DNA of 64,000 nucleotides from Pseudomonas sp. AL03 (GTDB taxonomy: Bacteria > Pseudomonadota > Gammaproteobacteria > Pseudomonadales > Pseudomonadaceae), in contig NZ_JASBRE010000001.1 of the NCBI RefSeq assembly GCF_029960815.1, positions 62,001-126,000 on the forward strand, in the 5' to 3' direction. Shown piece after piece: positions 41,129 to 51,835 of the stretch. The position numbers and the translations under genes are program-made. Position 1 is the stretch's first letter. Each line of letters opens with the position of its first letter. The notes beneath the pieces are model-generated. The model was not told where the DNA came from. It worked only from the letters and a program-made list of their open reading frames with translations, and ran no database searches.

Positions 41129-43939
41129 TCAGGTCCCCCTCGCCTGAGTCACCCGATCCACCAGATAGACCAGACCGTGGTAGTCGATTCCGCCGTGCTG
41201 CGTAAGACCAATCTCACAGGTACGACTGGTAGAAATCCCTTCGCTGCACTGCTGCACCGCATCCTTGAGCGTGCGCAGCGAATGGGCATTCAGCTCCGGC
41301 GTGGTGAAACCTTTGTCGCCGGCAAATCCGCAGCAGTGAATACCTTCTGGGATCACCACGTTTTTACTGCACTTGCGCGCCAGATCTATCAACGCCTGGC
41401 TCTCGCCCAAATGCTGGGTGCTACAGGTGACGTGCACCGCGATTGACGCTTCCTGCGGCGAGAAATCCAGTCGATCCATCAAATGCGTCCGGATGAAACG
41501 CACCGGGTCGTACAAGTCCAGTCGCACTTCACCCAGGTCTTGAACCAGCCGTAACGTACACGGGCTGGTGTCGCAGTAGATCGGGTCGAGCCCGCCGCGA
41601 CTGGCGTGCAGCAACGCGCCGATCAGTTCCTGGCGTTTGTGTTCGGCCTGTTCGGCATAACCCTTGGAGGCGAATGGCTGACCACAGCAGAGGTTGTCCA
41701 GATTCTCCGGGAAGACCACTTGGTAACCGGCCTTTTCCAGTAGCCCACGGGTTTTGTCGTACAGCGACATTTGCTCTTTATCACCCGCCGCCGGGCCCAT
41801 TGCCCGCGACACGCAGGCGGCCAGGTACACCACGCGAGGGCGTTCGTCCGATGCGGTCGGGCTGAAGCGAATGGCTTTTTCCGGTTGCGGCATGGCGTTG
41901 GTCCATTGCGGGACCTGACCTTTGGATAAACGCGTCAACGTTGCCGAAAGCTTTGCCAATCGTGGCGCCCCCAATAGCATCCGCGCGCCGTTGGCCACGT
42001 GCAGGGTGAAACGTGCGCCTTGCAGCGCAGTGGCGAAATTACCTTCCAGCCAATGGGCGGTTTTCGTATGAGTTGCCTTCCGGCCGCGGAGCTTTTTCAC
42101 CAGCTCGCCGGTGTTGATTCCTACAGGGCAACGCTGCGCACAGAGGCCGGTGGCGGCGCAGGTTTCGATACCTTGGTATTCGTAAGTGGCTTCGAGCTCG
42201 GTGGTGTCCACACCTGCACGTTTCTTCGCCTGAATATCACGCCAGATCACGATGCGCTGGCGCGGGCTCAGGGTCAGGCCTTTCGACGGGCAAACCGGTT
42301 CGCAGAACCCGCACTCGATGCACTTATCCACAATCTCGTCGGCGGCCGGCAACGGTTTCAGGTGTTTGAGATGGATCTGCGGATCCTCGCTGAGCACCAC
42401 GTCCGGGTTGAGAATGCCGTTCGGGTCGAGCAGGCGCTTGAGTTGCCACATCAACCGGTAGGCATCGCTGCCCCATTCCAGTTCGACAAAGGGCGCCATG
42501 TTGCGACCGGTGCCGTGTTCAGCCTTCAGCGAACCACCGAACTCCACCGCCACCAACTGCGCGACGTCCTCCATGAACGCCTGATAGCGTGCGACTTCTT
42601 CCGGGTTGTTGAAGCCTTGGGTGAAGACGAAGTGCAGATTGCCTTCCAGGGCGTGTCCGAAAAGGATCGCTTCGTCGTAGTGATGTTTGTCGAACAACTC
42701 GATCAGCCGATTCACGCCGATGGCCAGTTGTTCCACTGGAAAGGTCACGTCTTCGATGATCACCGTGGTGCCGGTTTTACGCACGGCGCCGACGGCGGGG
42801 AAGGTGTCCTTGCGGATCGCCCAGAGGCGGGCGTTTTCCACCGGGTCTTCGGTGAAGTCGACCTGTTTTTCCACCGGGAATGAGGTCAGCGACGCCATGA
42901 TGTGCGCCAGTTGTTCCTGTAGCAATGTGGAGGATGCGGCGCGGGATTCGATTAGCAAGGCGCAGGCATTGTTCGACAGTTGCTGTACGAAAGCCGGCAT
43001 GCCGGGTTTGTACTGCACCGAGCGCAGGCTGCGGCGGTCCAGCAGTTCCACGGCCGACACCGGTTGGCTTTTCAGCACGGTAACGGCGTTGCAGCAGGTT
43101 TCCACGTCCGGGAACACGATCAACGCCGACGCCTTGTTCGGGTGGTCGATCACGGTGTCGTAAGTCACCGCGCTGATGAACCCGAGGGTGCCTTCGGAGC
43201 CCACCAGCAAGTGGCTCAAGATATCCACAGGCTCGTCGAAATCCACCAGGGCATTGAGTGACAGGCCGGTGGTATTTTTCAGACGGTATTTGTGGCGAAT
43301 TTTTGCTGCCAATTCGGCATTGGCGCGGGTCTCGCGACCCAGGCTCGCCAGATGTTCAAGCAGCGAAGCGTGGCTCTCACGAAACGCTGCAACACTCGCT
43401 GCATCCTCGGTGTCGAGACGGCTGCCATCGGCCAACACCAGACGAATGCCAGCCAACGTGTGATAAGTGTTTTGCGCCGTGCCGCAGCACATGCCGCTGG
43501 CATTGTTGGCGACGATGCCGCCGATCTTGCAGGCGTTGATTGAGGCCGGGTCCGGGCCGATCTTACGTCCGAACGGTGCCAGCCAGGTGTTAGCCTGCGC
43601 GCCGATCACGCCCGGTTGCAAGCGGATTTGCGTGCCTTGACCGCGAACCTCGCGACCGTTCCAGTTATCCCCAAGAACGATCAGCACCGAATCGCTGATG
43701 GCCTGGCCGGACAGGCTGGTGCCGGCGGCGCGGAAGGTCACCGGGACCTGATCCCGTTGCGCGAGTTTGAGCAGCGCCACGACTTCATCTTCGGACTCGA
43801 CACGAATCACCAGTTTCGGAATCAGCCGGTAGAAACTGGCGTCGGTGCCGAAGGCCAAGGTCGACAGCGGATCATCGAAACGGCGCTCTTGGGGAATCAG
43901 TTGATGTGCATCTCTCAGAAAAGCCGCCGGTAGACTCAT
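41129..43939 (-). CDS. dld: FAD- and FeS-containing D-lactate dehydrogenase
   Basis: 936 residues; start at 43939 (GGAGGA three bases upstream) overlapping the lutC stop. The N-terminal FAD-binding domain (VTFRAAGTSLSGQAISDSVL; GPDPASINACKIGGIVANNA) and an FAD-linked oxidase C-domain (ILFGHALEGNLHFVF) are followed by a ferredoxin-like domain (CIECGFCEPVCP; CAATGLCAQRCPVG) and a CCG-type heterodisulphide-reductase domain (DNLCCGQPF; HCCGFAGDKGF). It matches the long quinone-linked D-lactate dehydrogenases of pseudomonads and oxidises D-lactate to pyruvate at the membrane. It is the last gene of the lactate operon. Confidence 0.85.
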   Translation of the reverse strand: MSLPAAFLRDAHQLIPQERRFDDPLSTLAFGTDASFYRLIPKLVIRVESEDEVVALLKLAQRDQVPVTFRAAGTSLSGQAISDSVLIVLGDNWNGREVRGQGTQIRLQPGVIGAQANTWLAPFGRKIGPDPASINACKIGGIVANNASGMCCGTAQNTYHTLAGIRLVLADGSRLDTEDAASVAAFRESHASLLEHLASLGRETRANAELAAKIRHKYRLKNTTGLSLNALVDFDEPVDILSHLLVGSEGTLGFISAVTYDTVIDHPNKASALIVFPDVETCCNAVTVLKSQPVSAVELLDRRSLRSVQYKPGMPAFVQQLSNNACALLIESRAASSTLLQEQLAHIMASLTSFPVEKQVDFTEDPVENARLWAIRKDTFPAVGAVRKTGTTVIIEDVTFPVEQLAIGVNRLIELFDKHHYDEAILFGHALEGNLHFVFTQGFNNPEEVARYQAFMEDVAQLVAVEFGGSLKAEHGTGRNMAPFVELEWGSDAYRLMWQLKRLLDPNGILNPDVVLSEDPQIHLKHLKPLPAADEIVDKCIECGFCEPVCPSKGLTLSPRQRIVIWRDIQAKKRAGVDTTELEATYEYQGIETCAATGLCAQRCPVGINTGELVKKLRGRKATHTKTAHWLEGNFATALQGARFTLHVANGARMLLGAPRLAKLSATLTRLSKGQVPQWTNAMPQPEKAIRFSPTASDERPRVVYLAACVSRAMGPAAGDKEQMSLYDKTRGLLEKAGYQVVFPENLDNLCCGQPFASKGYAEQAEHKRQELIGALLHASRGGLDPIYCDTSPCTLRLVQDLGEVRLDLYDPVRFIRTHLMDRLDFSPQEASIAVHVTCSTQHLGESQALIDLARKCSKNVVIPEGIHCCGFAGDKGFTTPELNAHSLRTLKDAVQQCSEGISTSRTCEIGLTQHGGIDYHGLVYLVDRVTQARGT

Positions 43940-44607
43940 TGGTCCTCCAGAATCAAAACCACCAGGTCTTTCGGACCGTGAGCGCCATAGGCCAGGACCT
44001 GCTCGATGTCGGCAGTTTTCGACGGGCCGGACACCAGCAGGGCGTTGGTCGGCAGGCCTTGGGCCCACTCGAATTCCTGCTGCACCTGATAGAAGTTATC
44101 GCGGATTTCACTGGCCTTGAGCAGGGCGAAATGCACCGGCGGCACCAGACTCATCAGGCGCGGCTCTTCCCGCGTCGGCCAGAGAATCAGACTACCTGTC
44201 GCGGCGATTGCACCGAGGGTGGTGGTCAGGCTCGCCGGGGTGTCGTTGAACAGCTCGGCTTTCCATTCTTCAACCGGACGGTCGTAGGCTTTGAGCGTGG
44301 GCAGGTCAGGATTTTTCGCCCAATGCTGAGTGATACGTTGACCGTGAGGTGTAGTCGGTGCGATCAACAGGCTCGGTATCGTACGATCCCGCAGTAACTG
44401 AGCCAGCAACTCTGGCCAACCATCGACAGACGTCAGATGTATTTCGGTGTGCACCGCTTCCATCAGTTTGCGCAGTTGTGGGATGCGTTGCTCAGCGGTG
44501 TAGGTGTACGGCGCTGTCACCAGCTCGACGTCGAACTCGTCAGGCACCGGTGTGGTGCCGGTCAGACTGTTCCGCAACTTGGCGAGGATATTTTGCTTGG
44601 CGCTCAT
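43936..44607 (-). CDS. lutC: L-lactate oxidation subunit LutC
   Basis: 223 residues of the LutC/YkgG family (LUD domain): MSAKQNILAKLRNSL, GSLILWPTREEPRLMSLVPPVH-type core (residues about 130-160) and VSGPSKTADIEQVLAYGAHG near the C-terminus. It works with LutA and LutB as an iron-sulphur L-lactate dehydrogenase. Start and stop overlap with lutB and dld by ATGA, so the genes are translationally coupled. Confidence 0.92.
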   Translation of the reverse strand: MSAKQNILAKLRNSLTGTTPVPDEFDVELVTAPYTYTAEQRIPQLRKLMEAVHTEIHLTSVDGWPELLAQLLRDRTIPSLLIAPTTPHGQRITQHWAKNPDLPTLKAYDRPVEEWKAELFNDTPASLTTTLGAIAATGSLILWPTREEPRLMSLVPPVHFALLKASEIRDNFYQVQQEFEWAQGLPTNALLVSGPSKTADIEQVLAYGAHGPKDLVVLILEDQ

Positions 44608-46061
44608 CAGTGTTCTCCCTGTTTGGCCAGATGCTCGCGGGCCATGTCATGCAGTGAGCGGGCAGCGGGTTTCGGTGCGCTGTGGTTTTGCGTCCAAGGA
44701 CCAACGTTACTCGGTGCTAGGGCACGCAGGCGAGTGGCGAAGAAGCCGAACAGGCGATAGAGCGTCGGCGAGCTGTTGAGCTTGGCCCAGGCGTTCCAGA
44801 TAAAGCGTTCCTTGCGCGAATATTTGCTGCCTTGGCCGCGCATGACTTGATGAGGGCTGTCCGGGGCTTTGACGTTCTCTTCCCGTAGGCGACGCAGCAA
44901 CGCCGGAATAGGAATTTTTACCGGGCAGACTTCACCGCAGGCGCCACACAGCGACGAGGCGCTCGGGTGGTCCGGGACTTTCGCCAGGCCGACCATGTGC
45001 GGAGTGACGATTTTTCCGATAGGCCCAGGGTAAACCTCCCCATAGGCGTGGCCGCCGATTCGGGTGTAGACCGGGCAATGATTCATACAGGCGCCACAAC
45101 GGATGCAGTTCAGTGTCTGGCGTAATTCGCTGTCGGCGAAGGCTTGGCTGCGACCGTTGTCGAGCAACACCAGATGCACTTCCTGAGGACCGTCGAGCTC
45201 ATGCTCTTTGCGTGGTCCGGAGATCATGTTGACGTAGGTGGTGATCGGAATGCCCAGGGCCGAACGGGTCAGCAGCGACAAGAGCGGCACCACGTCGCGC
45301 AGGTTTTCCACGACTTTTTCGATGCCGGTGACGGCGATGTGCACCGGTGGCACCGTAGTGGTCATCCGTCCGTTGCCTTCGTTTTCCACCAGCAGCAAGG
45401 TGCCGGTTTCAGCCACGGCGAAGTTGACGCCGGAGACGCCGATGTCTGCTTCGAAGAATTTCTGCCGCAAGACTCTGCGACCGATTTGAATGAGTTGGTC
45501 AACGTCCTTGGTGTACTCCACGCCAAGTTTGTCGTGGAACAAGGACGCGACCTGACCGGCATTCTTGTGGATCGCCGGCATAATAATGTGTGAAGGCTTT
45601 TCGTGGTCGAGCTGGACGATGTATTCACCCATGTCCGACTCCAGGCATTCAATGCCTTGAGCCTCGAGGACATGGTTCATTTCCATCTCTTCGCTGACCA
45701 TCGATTTGCCCTTGATCACTTGCCGCCCCTCGTGAGCGCGGATGATCGAGAGGACGATGCCATTGGCCTCGTCCACCGTTTCCGCCCAGTGCACTGTCAC
45801 ACCGTTGCGGGTCAGGTTCTGTTCAAGCTGCTCGAGCAGGTCAGGCAACTTGGATAACGCACGGGCGCGGACAGCATTGCCCAGCGCGCGCAAATGTTCT
45901 CTTTCGTGGGCATCGCTGAAGGACGCTGCCCGTTTTGTCATCAGTGAATCCATCGCAGTGCGAAAGTTATTTCGCAGTTGCTTGTCACCCAACGCCTTGT
46001 GAGCCCGGGTGCGAAAATCTTCTTCTACGGCAACCGTAGGAATAATCGCGGAAGCGTTCAT
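44607..46061 (-). CDS. lutB: L-lactate oxidation iron-sulphur subunit LutB
   Basis: 484 residues, start at 46061 inside the end of lutA. N-terminal LUD domain (KGKSMVSEEMEMNHVLEAQG; GVNFAVAETGTLLLVENEGN), then two 4Fe-4S clusters (CIRCGACMNHCPVYTRIGGH; LCGACGEVCPVKIPI), then the DUF3390-type tail. It is the central electron-transfer subunit of the LutABC complex. Confidence 0.93.
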   Translation of the reverse strand: MNASAIIPTVAVEEDFRTRAHKALGDKQLRNNFRTAMDSLMTKRAASFSDAHEREHLRALGNAVRARALSKLPDLLEQLEQNLTRNGVTVHWAETVDEANGIVLSIIRAHEGRQVIKGKSMVSEEMEMNHVLEAQGIECLESDMGEYIVQLDHEKPSHIIMPAIHKNAGQVASLFHDKLGVEYTKDVDQLIQIGRRVLRQKFFEADIGVSGVNFAVAETGTLLLVENEGNGRMTTTVPPVHIAVTGIEKVVENLRDVVPLLSLLTRSALGIPITTYVNMISGPRKEHELDGPQEVHLVLLDNGRSQAFADSELRQTLNCIRCGACMNHCPVYTRIGGHAYGEVYPGPIGKIVTPHMVGLAKVPDHPSASSLCGACGEVCPVKIPIPALLRRLREENVKAPDSPHQVMRGQGSKYSRKERFIWNAWAKLNSSPTLYRLFGFFATRLRALAPSNVGPWTQNHSAPKPAARSLHDMAREHLAKQGEH

Positions 46062-46882
46062 TGGGCGCCTCCGGTACGCTGCCAGAGGAAACTGGCCAGA
46101 TGCTGGCCGCGCAACGCTTCCTTCTGTTTCTCCAGCGAGCCGTTGATGTTCATTAGGCAACCACAGTCGGCACTCAGTACCTTGTGCGCGCCGGATTCCT
46201 TCAACGATCGGGTCTTGTCAGCCACCATCGCGCCGGAAATGTCCGGCATACGGACGCTGAAAGTCCCACCGAAGCCACAGCATTCACTTTCATGACTGTG
46301 GTCGACTCGCTCCACGTTGCTCAGCTGCGCCAATAACTCACGGCCGTGCAGGTGGGTATTCATCTCACGACGTGCCGAACACGAGGTATGCAGTGCCACT
46401 TTCACAGGTGTGCCACTGTCCTTGAACTGCACCTTGCAGACAAACAACAGGAACTCGGCCAACTCGTAGGTCCGGGCGGCCAGAGCCTGAACCTGTTTCA
46501 GCATTTGCGGCTCATCCTTGAACAAGTCGGCATAGTGTTCACGCAACATGCCGGCACACGATCCTGACGGCACCACCACGGGATAGTCCCCGGCAAACAG
46601 CGCCAGTTGCGAGCGCGCCACGGTCCTTGCCTGCTCGGTGTAACCCGAGGTATAGGCCGGTTGCCCGCAGCAGCTTTGCCCTTGCGGATACTCGACACGA
46701 ATGCCTTCGCGTTCCAGCAGATGAATCGCATCCATCCCGGCTTCCGGGTAGAACAAATCCACCACGCAGGTTCCGAACAGGTAGACCCGTGACGGTTTTT
46801 TGCTGGGGTATTGCCGAGGCTCGGGCACTGGCGGGGCGACGCGGGTCGCGTTCTGCACAGCGTTATAAAATTGCTCGCTCAT
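46058..46882 (-). CDS. lutA: L-lactate oxidation subunit LutA
   Basis: 274 residues, start at 46882. It carries two CCG (Cys-rich) domains: LFGTCVVDLFYPE with SCCGQPAYTSGY, and HTSCSARREM with ECCGFGGTFSV. These hold an iron-sulphur centre as in heterodisulphide reductase. It belongs to the YkgE/LutA family. The stop overlaps lutB. About 145 bases with a strong hairpin separate it from lldP. Confidence 0.93.
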   Translation of the reverse strand: MSEQFYNAVQNATRVAPPVPEPRQYPSKKPSRVYLFGTCVVDLFYPEAGMDAIHLLEREGIRVEYPQGQSCCGQPAYTSGYTEQARTVARSQLALFAGDYPVVVPSGSCAGMLREHYADLFKDEPQMLKQVQALAARTYELAEFLLFVCKVQFKDSGTPVKVALHTSCSARREMNTHLHGRELLAQLSNVERVDHSHESECCGFGGTFSVRMPDISGAMVADKTRSLKESGAHKVLSADCGCLMNINGSLEKQKEALRGQHLASFLWQRTGGAQ

Positions 46883-46977
46883 CAGGCGGGTCTCTCGGCC
46901 GGTTATCCGTCCGTTGAGGCTGCTGAGTATAGAGAGGGAAGCTTTCAGCAGCCTTACAGACCGGGTGGTGAATAGCT

Positions 46978-47010
46978 GACGCCGGAGTCGTGGTCCGGCG
47001 TCGGTTTTTT
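46978..47010. terminator. Hairpin between lldP and lutA
   Basis: Nine-base perfect stem GACGCCGGA / TCCGGCGTC. The T-run is on the plus strand, so for the leftward operon it is probably a processing or stabilising structure that lets lldP differ in level from lutABC-dld. Confidence 0.6.
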
Positions 47011-47028
47011 CCGTGCTGCTTGTAGTTC

Positions 47029-48723
47029 TTAGTGCACCAGCATGCCGGTGAACCAATAGGCCTGAGCCAGGGTGATCAGGCCGACGATCGTTGCAAAGAA
47101 TAGGCTGTGCTTGAGGGTGAAACGGAACAGATCCGATTCCTTGCCCACCAGACCGGTCGCGGCACAGGCCACCGCGATCGACTGCGGCGAAATCATCTTG
47201 CCGGTCACGCCGCCGCTGGTGTTCGCCGCTACCAGCAACACATCGCTCACGCCGATCTGGTGTGCAGTAGTCGCTTGCAACGAGCTGAACAGTGCGTTGG
47301 ACGAGGTATCGGACCCGGTCAGAAACACGCCCAACCAACCAAGGAACGGCGAGAAGAACGGGAATGCTGCACCGGTGCCTGCCAGAACCAGCGCCATGGT
47401 CGATGACATGCCCGAATAGTTAGTGACGAAGGCGAAGGCGAGCACCATACCGATGGACAGAATCGGCCAGCGCAGCTCGTAGAAGGTCTCTTTTAAAGTG
47501 GTCAGACCAATTTTGACATTGATCTTCAGGACCAGCATCGAGATCAGCGCGGAGAAGAAGATCGCCGTGCCGGTCGCGGAAATCGGGTCGAGTTTGAACA
47601 CCGCCGGAAGGGCGGTCGGGGCGGCCACGATCGGTGCGACCTTGATCACCATTTGGTCCAGGTGCGGGATCGCGAAGTTGAACACCCAGCTGTACATCGA
47701 CCCGCCAGCGGCAAACATTGCCTTGAAGGGTTTCAGGGTCCAGATAGTGACCAGCACGGTGAGGATCAGGAACGGTGACCAGGCTTTGAGAATTTCACCG
47801 AGGCTGTAGGGCGAAGCCACGGTGCTGCGCGGCTGACCGAAACCGCCGGCGCTGGCGCCGACCACGGAAGCCGAGACCGCGCCGACGATGTGTTGGCCCG
47901 CTGCGCGTTTCGGCTGCCATACCTTCAGGAACAGCGTCAGGGAAATCAGGCTGGCCAAGGCCGAGGTGATGTCCGGCAGTTCCGGGCCGATGAAGTTCGA
48001 GGTGAAGTACTGGGTGACGGCAAAGCTCAGACCGGCGACCAGTGCTGCCGGCCAGGTTTCCCGCACGCCGCGCAGGCCATCCATCATGAACACCAGCCAG
48101 AACGGCACGAACAACGACAGCAGCGGCAGTTGACGGCCGGTCATGGCGCCGATCTTGAAGGCGTCGATTCCGGTCACTTGCCCGGCGACGATGATCGGAA
48201 TCCCCAGGGCGCCGAAGGCAACCGGCGCGGTGTTGGCGATCAGGCACAGGCCAGCGGCGTACAGCGGGTTAAAGCCCAGACCTACCAGCAGTGCGGCGGT
48301 AATCGCTACCGGCGCACCGAATCCGGCTGCACCTTCCAGGAAGGCACCGAAGCAAAAGCCGATCAGCAGCACTTGCAGGCGCTGGTCGTCGGTGATCGAC
48401 AGCACTGAGCTGCGGATCACTTCGAACTGACCACTCTTGACCGTCAGTTTGTAGAGGAACACCGCCGCCACGATGATCCAGGCAATCGGCCACAGGCCGT
48501 AAGCGAAGCCATAGCCGGCGGCGGCGAAGGCCATGTCGACCGGCATCTGGAAGGCAAGGATCGCCACAGCAATGGACAAGGCCAGCGTGATGCTGCCGGC
48601 CACGTGTCCCTTGAGCCGGAACACGGCCAATGCCAGGAAGAAAAACACGATGGGGATAACGGCCGCGAGCGCGGACACGCCGAGACTGCCGAGCGGGGAA
48701 TAGAGCTGTTGCCAGGTTTGCAT
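47029..48723 (-). CDS. lldP: L-lactate permease
   Basis: 564-residue inner-membrane protein of the LctP/LldP family with about 13 hydrophobic segments. It begins [20 protein letters not shown]; conserved segments include [20 protein letters not shown] and [19 protein letters not shown]. It imports D- and L-lactate (and glycolate in some members) with protons. First gene of the lactate operon, preceded by the LldR palindrome. Confidence 0.95.
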   Translation of the reverse strand: MQTWQQLYSPLGSLGVSALAAVIPIVFFFLALAVFRLKGHVAGSITLALSIAVAILAFQMPVDMAFAAAGYGFAYGLWPIAWIIVAAVFLYKLTVKSGQFEVIRSSVLSITDDQRLQVLLIGFCFGAFLEGAAGFGAPVAITAALLVGLGFNPLYAAGLCLIANTAPVAFGALGIPIIVAGQVTGIDAFKIGAMTGRQLPLLSLFVPFWLVFMMDGLRGVRETWPAALVAGLSFAVTQYFTSNFIGPELPDITSALASLISLTLFLKVWQPKRAAGQHIVGAVSASVVGASAGGFGQPRSTVASPYSLGEILKAWSPFLILTVLVTIWTLKPFKAMFAAGGSMYSWVFNFAIPHLDQMVIKVAPIVAAPTALPAVFKLDPISATGTAIFFSALISMLVLKINVKIGLTTLKETFYELRWPILSIGMVLAFAFVTNYSGMSSTMALVLAGTGAAFPFFSPFLGWLGVFLTGSDTSSNALFSSLQATTAHQIGVSDVLLVAANTSGGVTGKMISPQSIAVACAATGLVGKESDLFRFTLKHSLFFATIVGLITLAQAYWFTGMLVH

Positions 48724-48775
48724 ATGGGGTGGCCCCTAATTGTTGTTGGTCAGGCACTGGTCAGCGTTCTTGGAT

Positions 48776-48792
48776 AATTGGTAATACCAATT
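48776..48792. promoter_or_regulatory. LldR operator
   Basis: AATTGGTAATACCAATT, a 17-bp palindrome with only the centre base unpaired, in the divergent promoter between lldP and lldR. It matches the ATTGG..CCAAT type of operator known for LldR/LctR proteins. Confidence 0.88.
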
Positions 48793-48985
48793 TACAATCG
48801 CTGTTGGCTAGGGTAAAAGCCTTGTAGGCGGTGTGTCAATTTGGCGTCCTAAAACTTTTGTCGAATAGGCGCTGTGGCGTGCAGGTGATCCACCCGATCA
48901 AATGCCGTCTGGTAGGTGCTGGCATAGCGCTGATAGGCCAGAATAGAGAGCCCGGCGAGTCGTCGGGATCGTGGAGAATTGAATT

Positions 48986-49753
48986 ATGGGGTTTGATCAG
49001 ATTCGTCAGCGCCGTTTGTCTGACGATATTGTCGAGCAACTCGAGGGGATGATTCTCGAGGGCACGCTGAAGGCGGGTGAGCGCTTGCCGGCCGAGCGTG
49101 CGTTGGCCGAGCAGTTTGGCGTGTCACGCCCTTCGTTGCGCGAAGCGATTCAGAAACTGGCGGCGAAGGGCTTGCTGGTCAGTCGCCAGGGTGGCGGCAA
49201 TTACGTGGTGGAGTCGCTGGGGTCAACCTTCAGCGATCCGCTGCTGCATCTGCTGGAAAGCAACCCTGAAGCGCAGCGCGATCTGCTGGAATTTCGCCAC
49301 ACCCTGGAAGCCTCCTGTGCCTATTACGCAGCCTTGCGCGCAACGGACGTTGACCGCGAGCGGCTGACCGCGGCCTTCAACGAATTGCAGGACTGCTATA
49401 CGCGTCATGATGAAGTGAGCCGTGCGGAAGAGGGCGCGGCGGATGCGAAATTCCATCTGGCGATTGCTGAAGCCAGTCACAACGCGGTGTTGCTGCACAC
49501 CATTCGTGGGTTGTTCGACCTGCTCAAGCGCAACGTGGTGACCAATATCGGCGGGATGTACAAACAGCGCACCGAAACCCGCGACATGCTGATCACTCAG
49601 CATCGTGAGTTGTACCTGGCGATTATCGAAGGAAGGGCAGAGCAGGCGCGAGAAGTCTCCAGCCGACACATTTTGTATGTGCAGGAAGTGCTGGAAGAAG
49701 TGCGTCAGGAAGTGCAGCGCATGGCTCGGGCGGAGCGGCGCAAGGGGATTTAG
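48986..49753 (+). CDS. lldR: Lactate-responsive GntR/FCD regulator
   Basis: 255 residues. Winged helix LPAERALAEQFGVSRPSLREA with AIQKLAAKGLLVSRQGGGNY, then an FCD domain (LLEFRHTLEASCAYYAAL, DAKFHLAIAEASHN). It is the divergent neighbour of lldP with a palindromic operator between them. LldR represses the lactate operon until L- or D-lactate binds. Confidence 0.92.
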   Translation: MGFDQIRQRRLSDDIVEQLEGMILEGTLKAGERLPAERALAEQFGVSRPSLREAIQKLAAKGLLVSRQGGGNYVVESLGSTFSDPLLHLLESNPEAQRDLLEFRHTLEASCAYYAALRATDVDRERLTAAFNELQDCYTRHDEVSRAEEGAADAKFHLAIAEASHNAVLLHTIRGLFDLLKRNVVTNIGGMYKQRTETRDMLITQHRELYLAIIEGRAEQAREVSSRHILYVQEVLEEVRQEVQRMARAERRKGI

Positions 49754-49767
49754 TCGGAAATCAATCG

Positions 49768-49805
49768 TTCCCACGCAGACGGTTCGACGCCTCGACGTGG
49801 GAGCG
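49768..49805. repeat. Inverted repeat between lldR and smpB
   Basis: CGTTCCCACG and CGTGGGAGCG arms around a GC-rich spacer. It looks like a member of the GTTCCCACG-type intergenic repeats common in fluorescent pseudomonads, here between converging genes. Confidence 0.5.
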
Positions 49806-49822
49806 ATCATCAGGCCGGAAGA

Positions 49823-50305
49823 TTAATCTTCCTTGCCCTTGTTGCGCACCGCACGCTGCAACTCGCGACCGGCGTCGCGTTCGCGTTCGGTATCACGCTT
49901 GTCGTATTCCTTCTTGCCCTTGCCCAGAGCGATCTCGCACTTGACCATGTGCTTGCTCCAGTACCAGGACAGGCACACGCAGGCGTAACCTTTTTGCTGC
50001 ACGGCAGTGGCCAGCTTTTCCAGCTCGCGCCGGTTGAGCAGCAATTTTCGGGTGCGGGTCGGATCAGCGATGACGTGGGTGCTGGCGGTCATCAGGGGCG
50101 TAATGTGGCTGCCGAGCAGCCAGGCTTCGCCATCCTTGAGCAGTACGTAACTGTCAACCAGTTGTAGCTTGCTTGCCCGCAGACTTTTTACTTCCCAGCC
50201 GGCCAGGACCAGACCAGCCTCGAACTTATGCTCGATGAAGTAATCGTGTCGCGCCTTTTTATTCTGCGCGATGGTCCCTGTTGGGTGTTTCTTCTGTTTA
50301 GCCAT
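49823..50305 (-). CDS. smpB: SsrA-binding protein
   Basis: 160 residues, start at 50305. Typical Smp[55 protein letters not shown] and the basic C-terminal tail ([20 protein letters not shown]) that reaches the decoding centre. It pairs with the tmRNA at 40218. Confidence 0.97.
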   Translation of the reverse strand: MAKQKKHPTGTIAQNKKARHDYFIEHKFEAGLVLAGWEVKSLRASKLQLVDSYVLLKDGEAWLLGSHITPLMTASTHVIADPTRTRKLLLNRRELEKLATAVQQKGYACVCLSWYWSKHMVKCEIALGKGKKEYDKRDTERERDAGRELQRAVRNKGKED

Positions 50306-50424
50306 AGGGGCGGCATTATAGGGAGTTGCAAGCAAGTCGGCTACGGTGTCGCTACGTGCTTGAGCAGGTTGATTGAATCCCGGACAATGCGGCCTCTTTT
50401 TTTGAACGCTTGGGCGTGATAACG

Positions 50425-51828
50425 ATGTCGACAGACAAGGTTTCTGTCCACGGCAGTTGGGCTAGCCGCTGGGTCTTCATACTCGCCGCGACCGGTTCGG
50501 CCGTGGGCCTGGGTAGTATCTGGAAATTCCCGTACATGGTCGGCGTCTATGGCGGCGGCGCCTTTGTGCTGATGTTTCTGGCCTGCATCGCGCTGATCGG
50601 TGTGCCCGTCATGCTGGCCGAAACCCTGATCGGCCGTCGCGCGCGACAGAGTCCGGCCAACGCCTTGAAGGTATTGGCGCTGGAAGCCGGGCATTCGGGT
50701 AAATGGTCCTGGGGGGCGTTTGCCGGGATGGTCACGGCGTTGCTGATCCTGTCTTTCTATAGTGTGGTCGGCGGCTGGTCGCTGGATTACATCATCGACA
50801 TGGGCCGTGGTGACTTTCAGGGTGTAACGCCTGATCAGGTTGGCGCGTATTTCGGCAATGTAATCGCCGATCCATGGCGCCTGACACTTTGGCACACGAT
50901 TTTCATGCTGCTGTCGGCAGTGGTCATCGCCAAAGGCGTCGTTGCCGGGCTTGAGCGTAGTCTGCGGATCATGATGCCGCTTCTCTTTGTGATGATTCTG
51001 GTGCTGCTGGGTTACAGCATGACCACCGGGCATTTCATGGAAGGCGTGCATTTTATGTTCGACTTTCACCCGGAAAAAGTACTCGACGGCTTGCTGCCCG
51101 CCATGGGGCACGCTTTCTTCTCCCTGAGCGTGGGCGTCGGCTCGATCATGATCTATGGCGCTTACATGCCAAAGAACTCGTCGATTTCCGGCACCATCGT
51201 CGGCGTGGCACTGCTCGATACCTTCGTTTCTCTGGTGGCCGGTTTGGCATTGTTTCCGATTGTGTTTGCCGCGGGCCTGAACCCGAGCGAAGGCCCTGGC
51301 CTGATGTTCGTCAGCCTGCCCTTTGCCTTTGGTAACGTAGCGTTCGGTCAACTGATGGGCGTAGTGTTCTTCGTGCTGGTAGCGATTGCCGCCTGGAGTT
51401 CGGCGATTTCCCTGCTCGAACCGATGGTGGCTTACCTGGTTGAACGCACGAAAGTCAGCCGCGCGTGGGTCACCTTCTGGCTGGCATTCACCTGCTGGTT
51501 CGTCGGACTGGGCACGGTGTTCTCCTTCAATATCTGGAAGGAAGCCAAATTTTTCGTGAACGAAGGCGGGTTGTTCCACCTCTATCAATGGGGTGCGGCG
51601 GGCGGTCTGGATTTCTTTGGTGTAATCGATTTCTTCACCTCGCGGATCATGTTGCCACTCGGTGGTTTGTGTTTCGTGGTGTTTGCAGGCTGGGTGATGG
51701 GCCGTGAGGCGGTACGCGACGAGTTGTCGATTCGCAGCCCGGTATTGTTCGCCCTGTCCCTGTTCTTGATGCGCTATGTGGCGCCCATCGGCATTCTCGT
51801 AGTGTTTGCCGCCCAGCTGTGGAAGTGA
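50425..51828 (+). CDS. Sodium-dependent transporter of the NSS/SNF family
   Basis: 467-residue inner-membrane protein with about 11-12 helices. [20 protein letters not shown] and [20 protein letters not shown] hold the family signature and the first sodium site. Substrate unknown, probably an amino acid. I start it at ATG 50425; a TTG five codons earlier is less likely. It is divergent from smpB. Confidence 0.9.
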   Translation: MSTDKVSVHGSWASRWVFILAATGSAVGLGSIWKFPYMVGVYGGGAFVLMFLACIALIGVPVMLAETLIGRRARQSPANALKVLALEAGHSGKWSWGAFAGMVTALLILSFYSVVGGWSLDYIIDMGRGDFQGVTPDQVGAYFGNVIADPWRLTLWHTIFMLLSAVVIAKGVVAGLERSLRIMMPLLFVMILVLLGYSMTTGHFMEGVHFMFDFHPEKVLDGLLPAMGHAFFSLSVGVGSIMIYGAYMPKNSSISGTIVGVALLDTFVSLVAGLALFPIVFAAGLNPSEGPGLMFVSLPFAFGNVAFGQLMGVVFFVLVAIAAWSSAISLLEPMVAYLVERTKVSRAWVTFWLAFTCWFVGLGTVFSFNIWKEAKFFVNEGGLFHLYQWGAAGGLDFFGVIDFFTSRIMLPLGGLCFVVFAGWVMGREAVRDELSIRSPVLFALSLFLMRYVAPIGILVVFAAQLWK

Positions 51829-51835
51829 CGCTGAC

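Noticed and set aside
43936..46882. lldD (FMN-type L-lactate dehydrogenase) expected in the lactate operon
   Set aside because: The reading frames here clearly encode LutA, LutB and LutC with CCG and ferredoxin motifs; no FMN-type alpha-hydroxyacid dehydrogenase is present.
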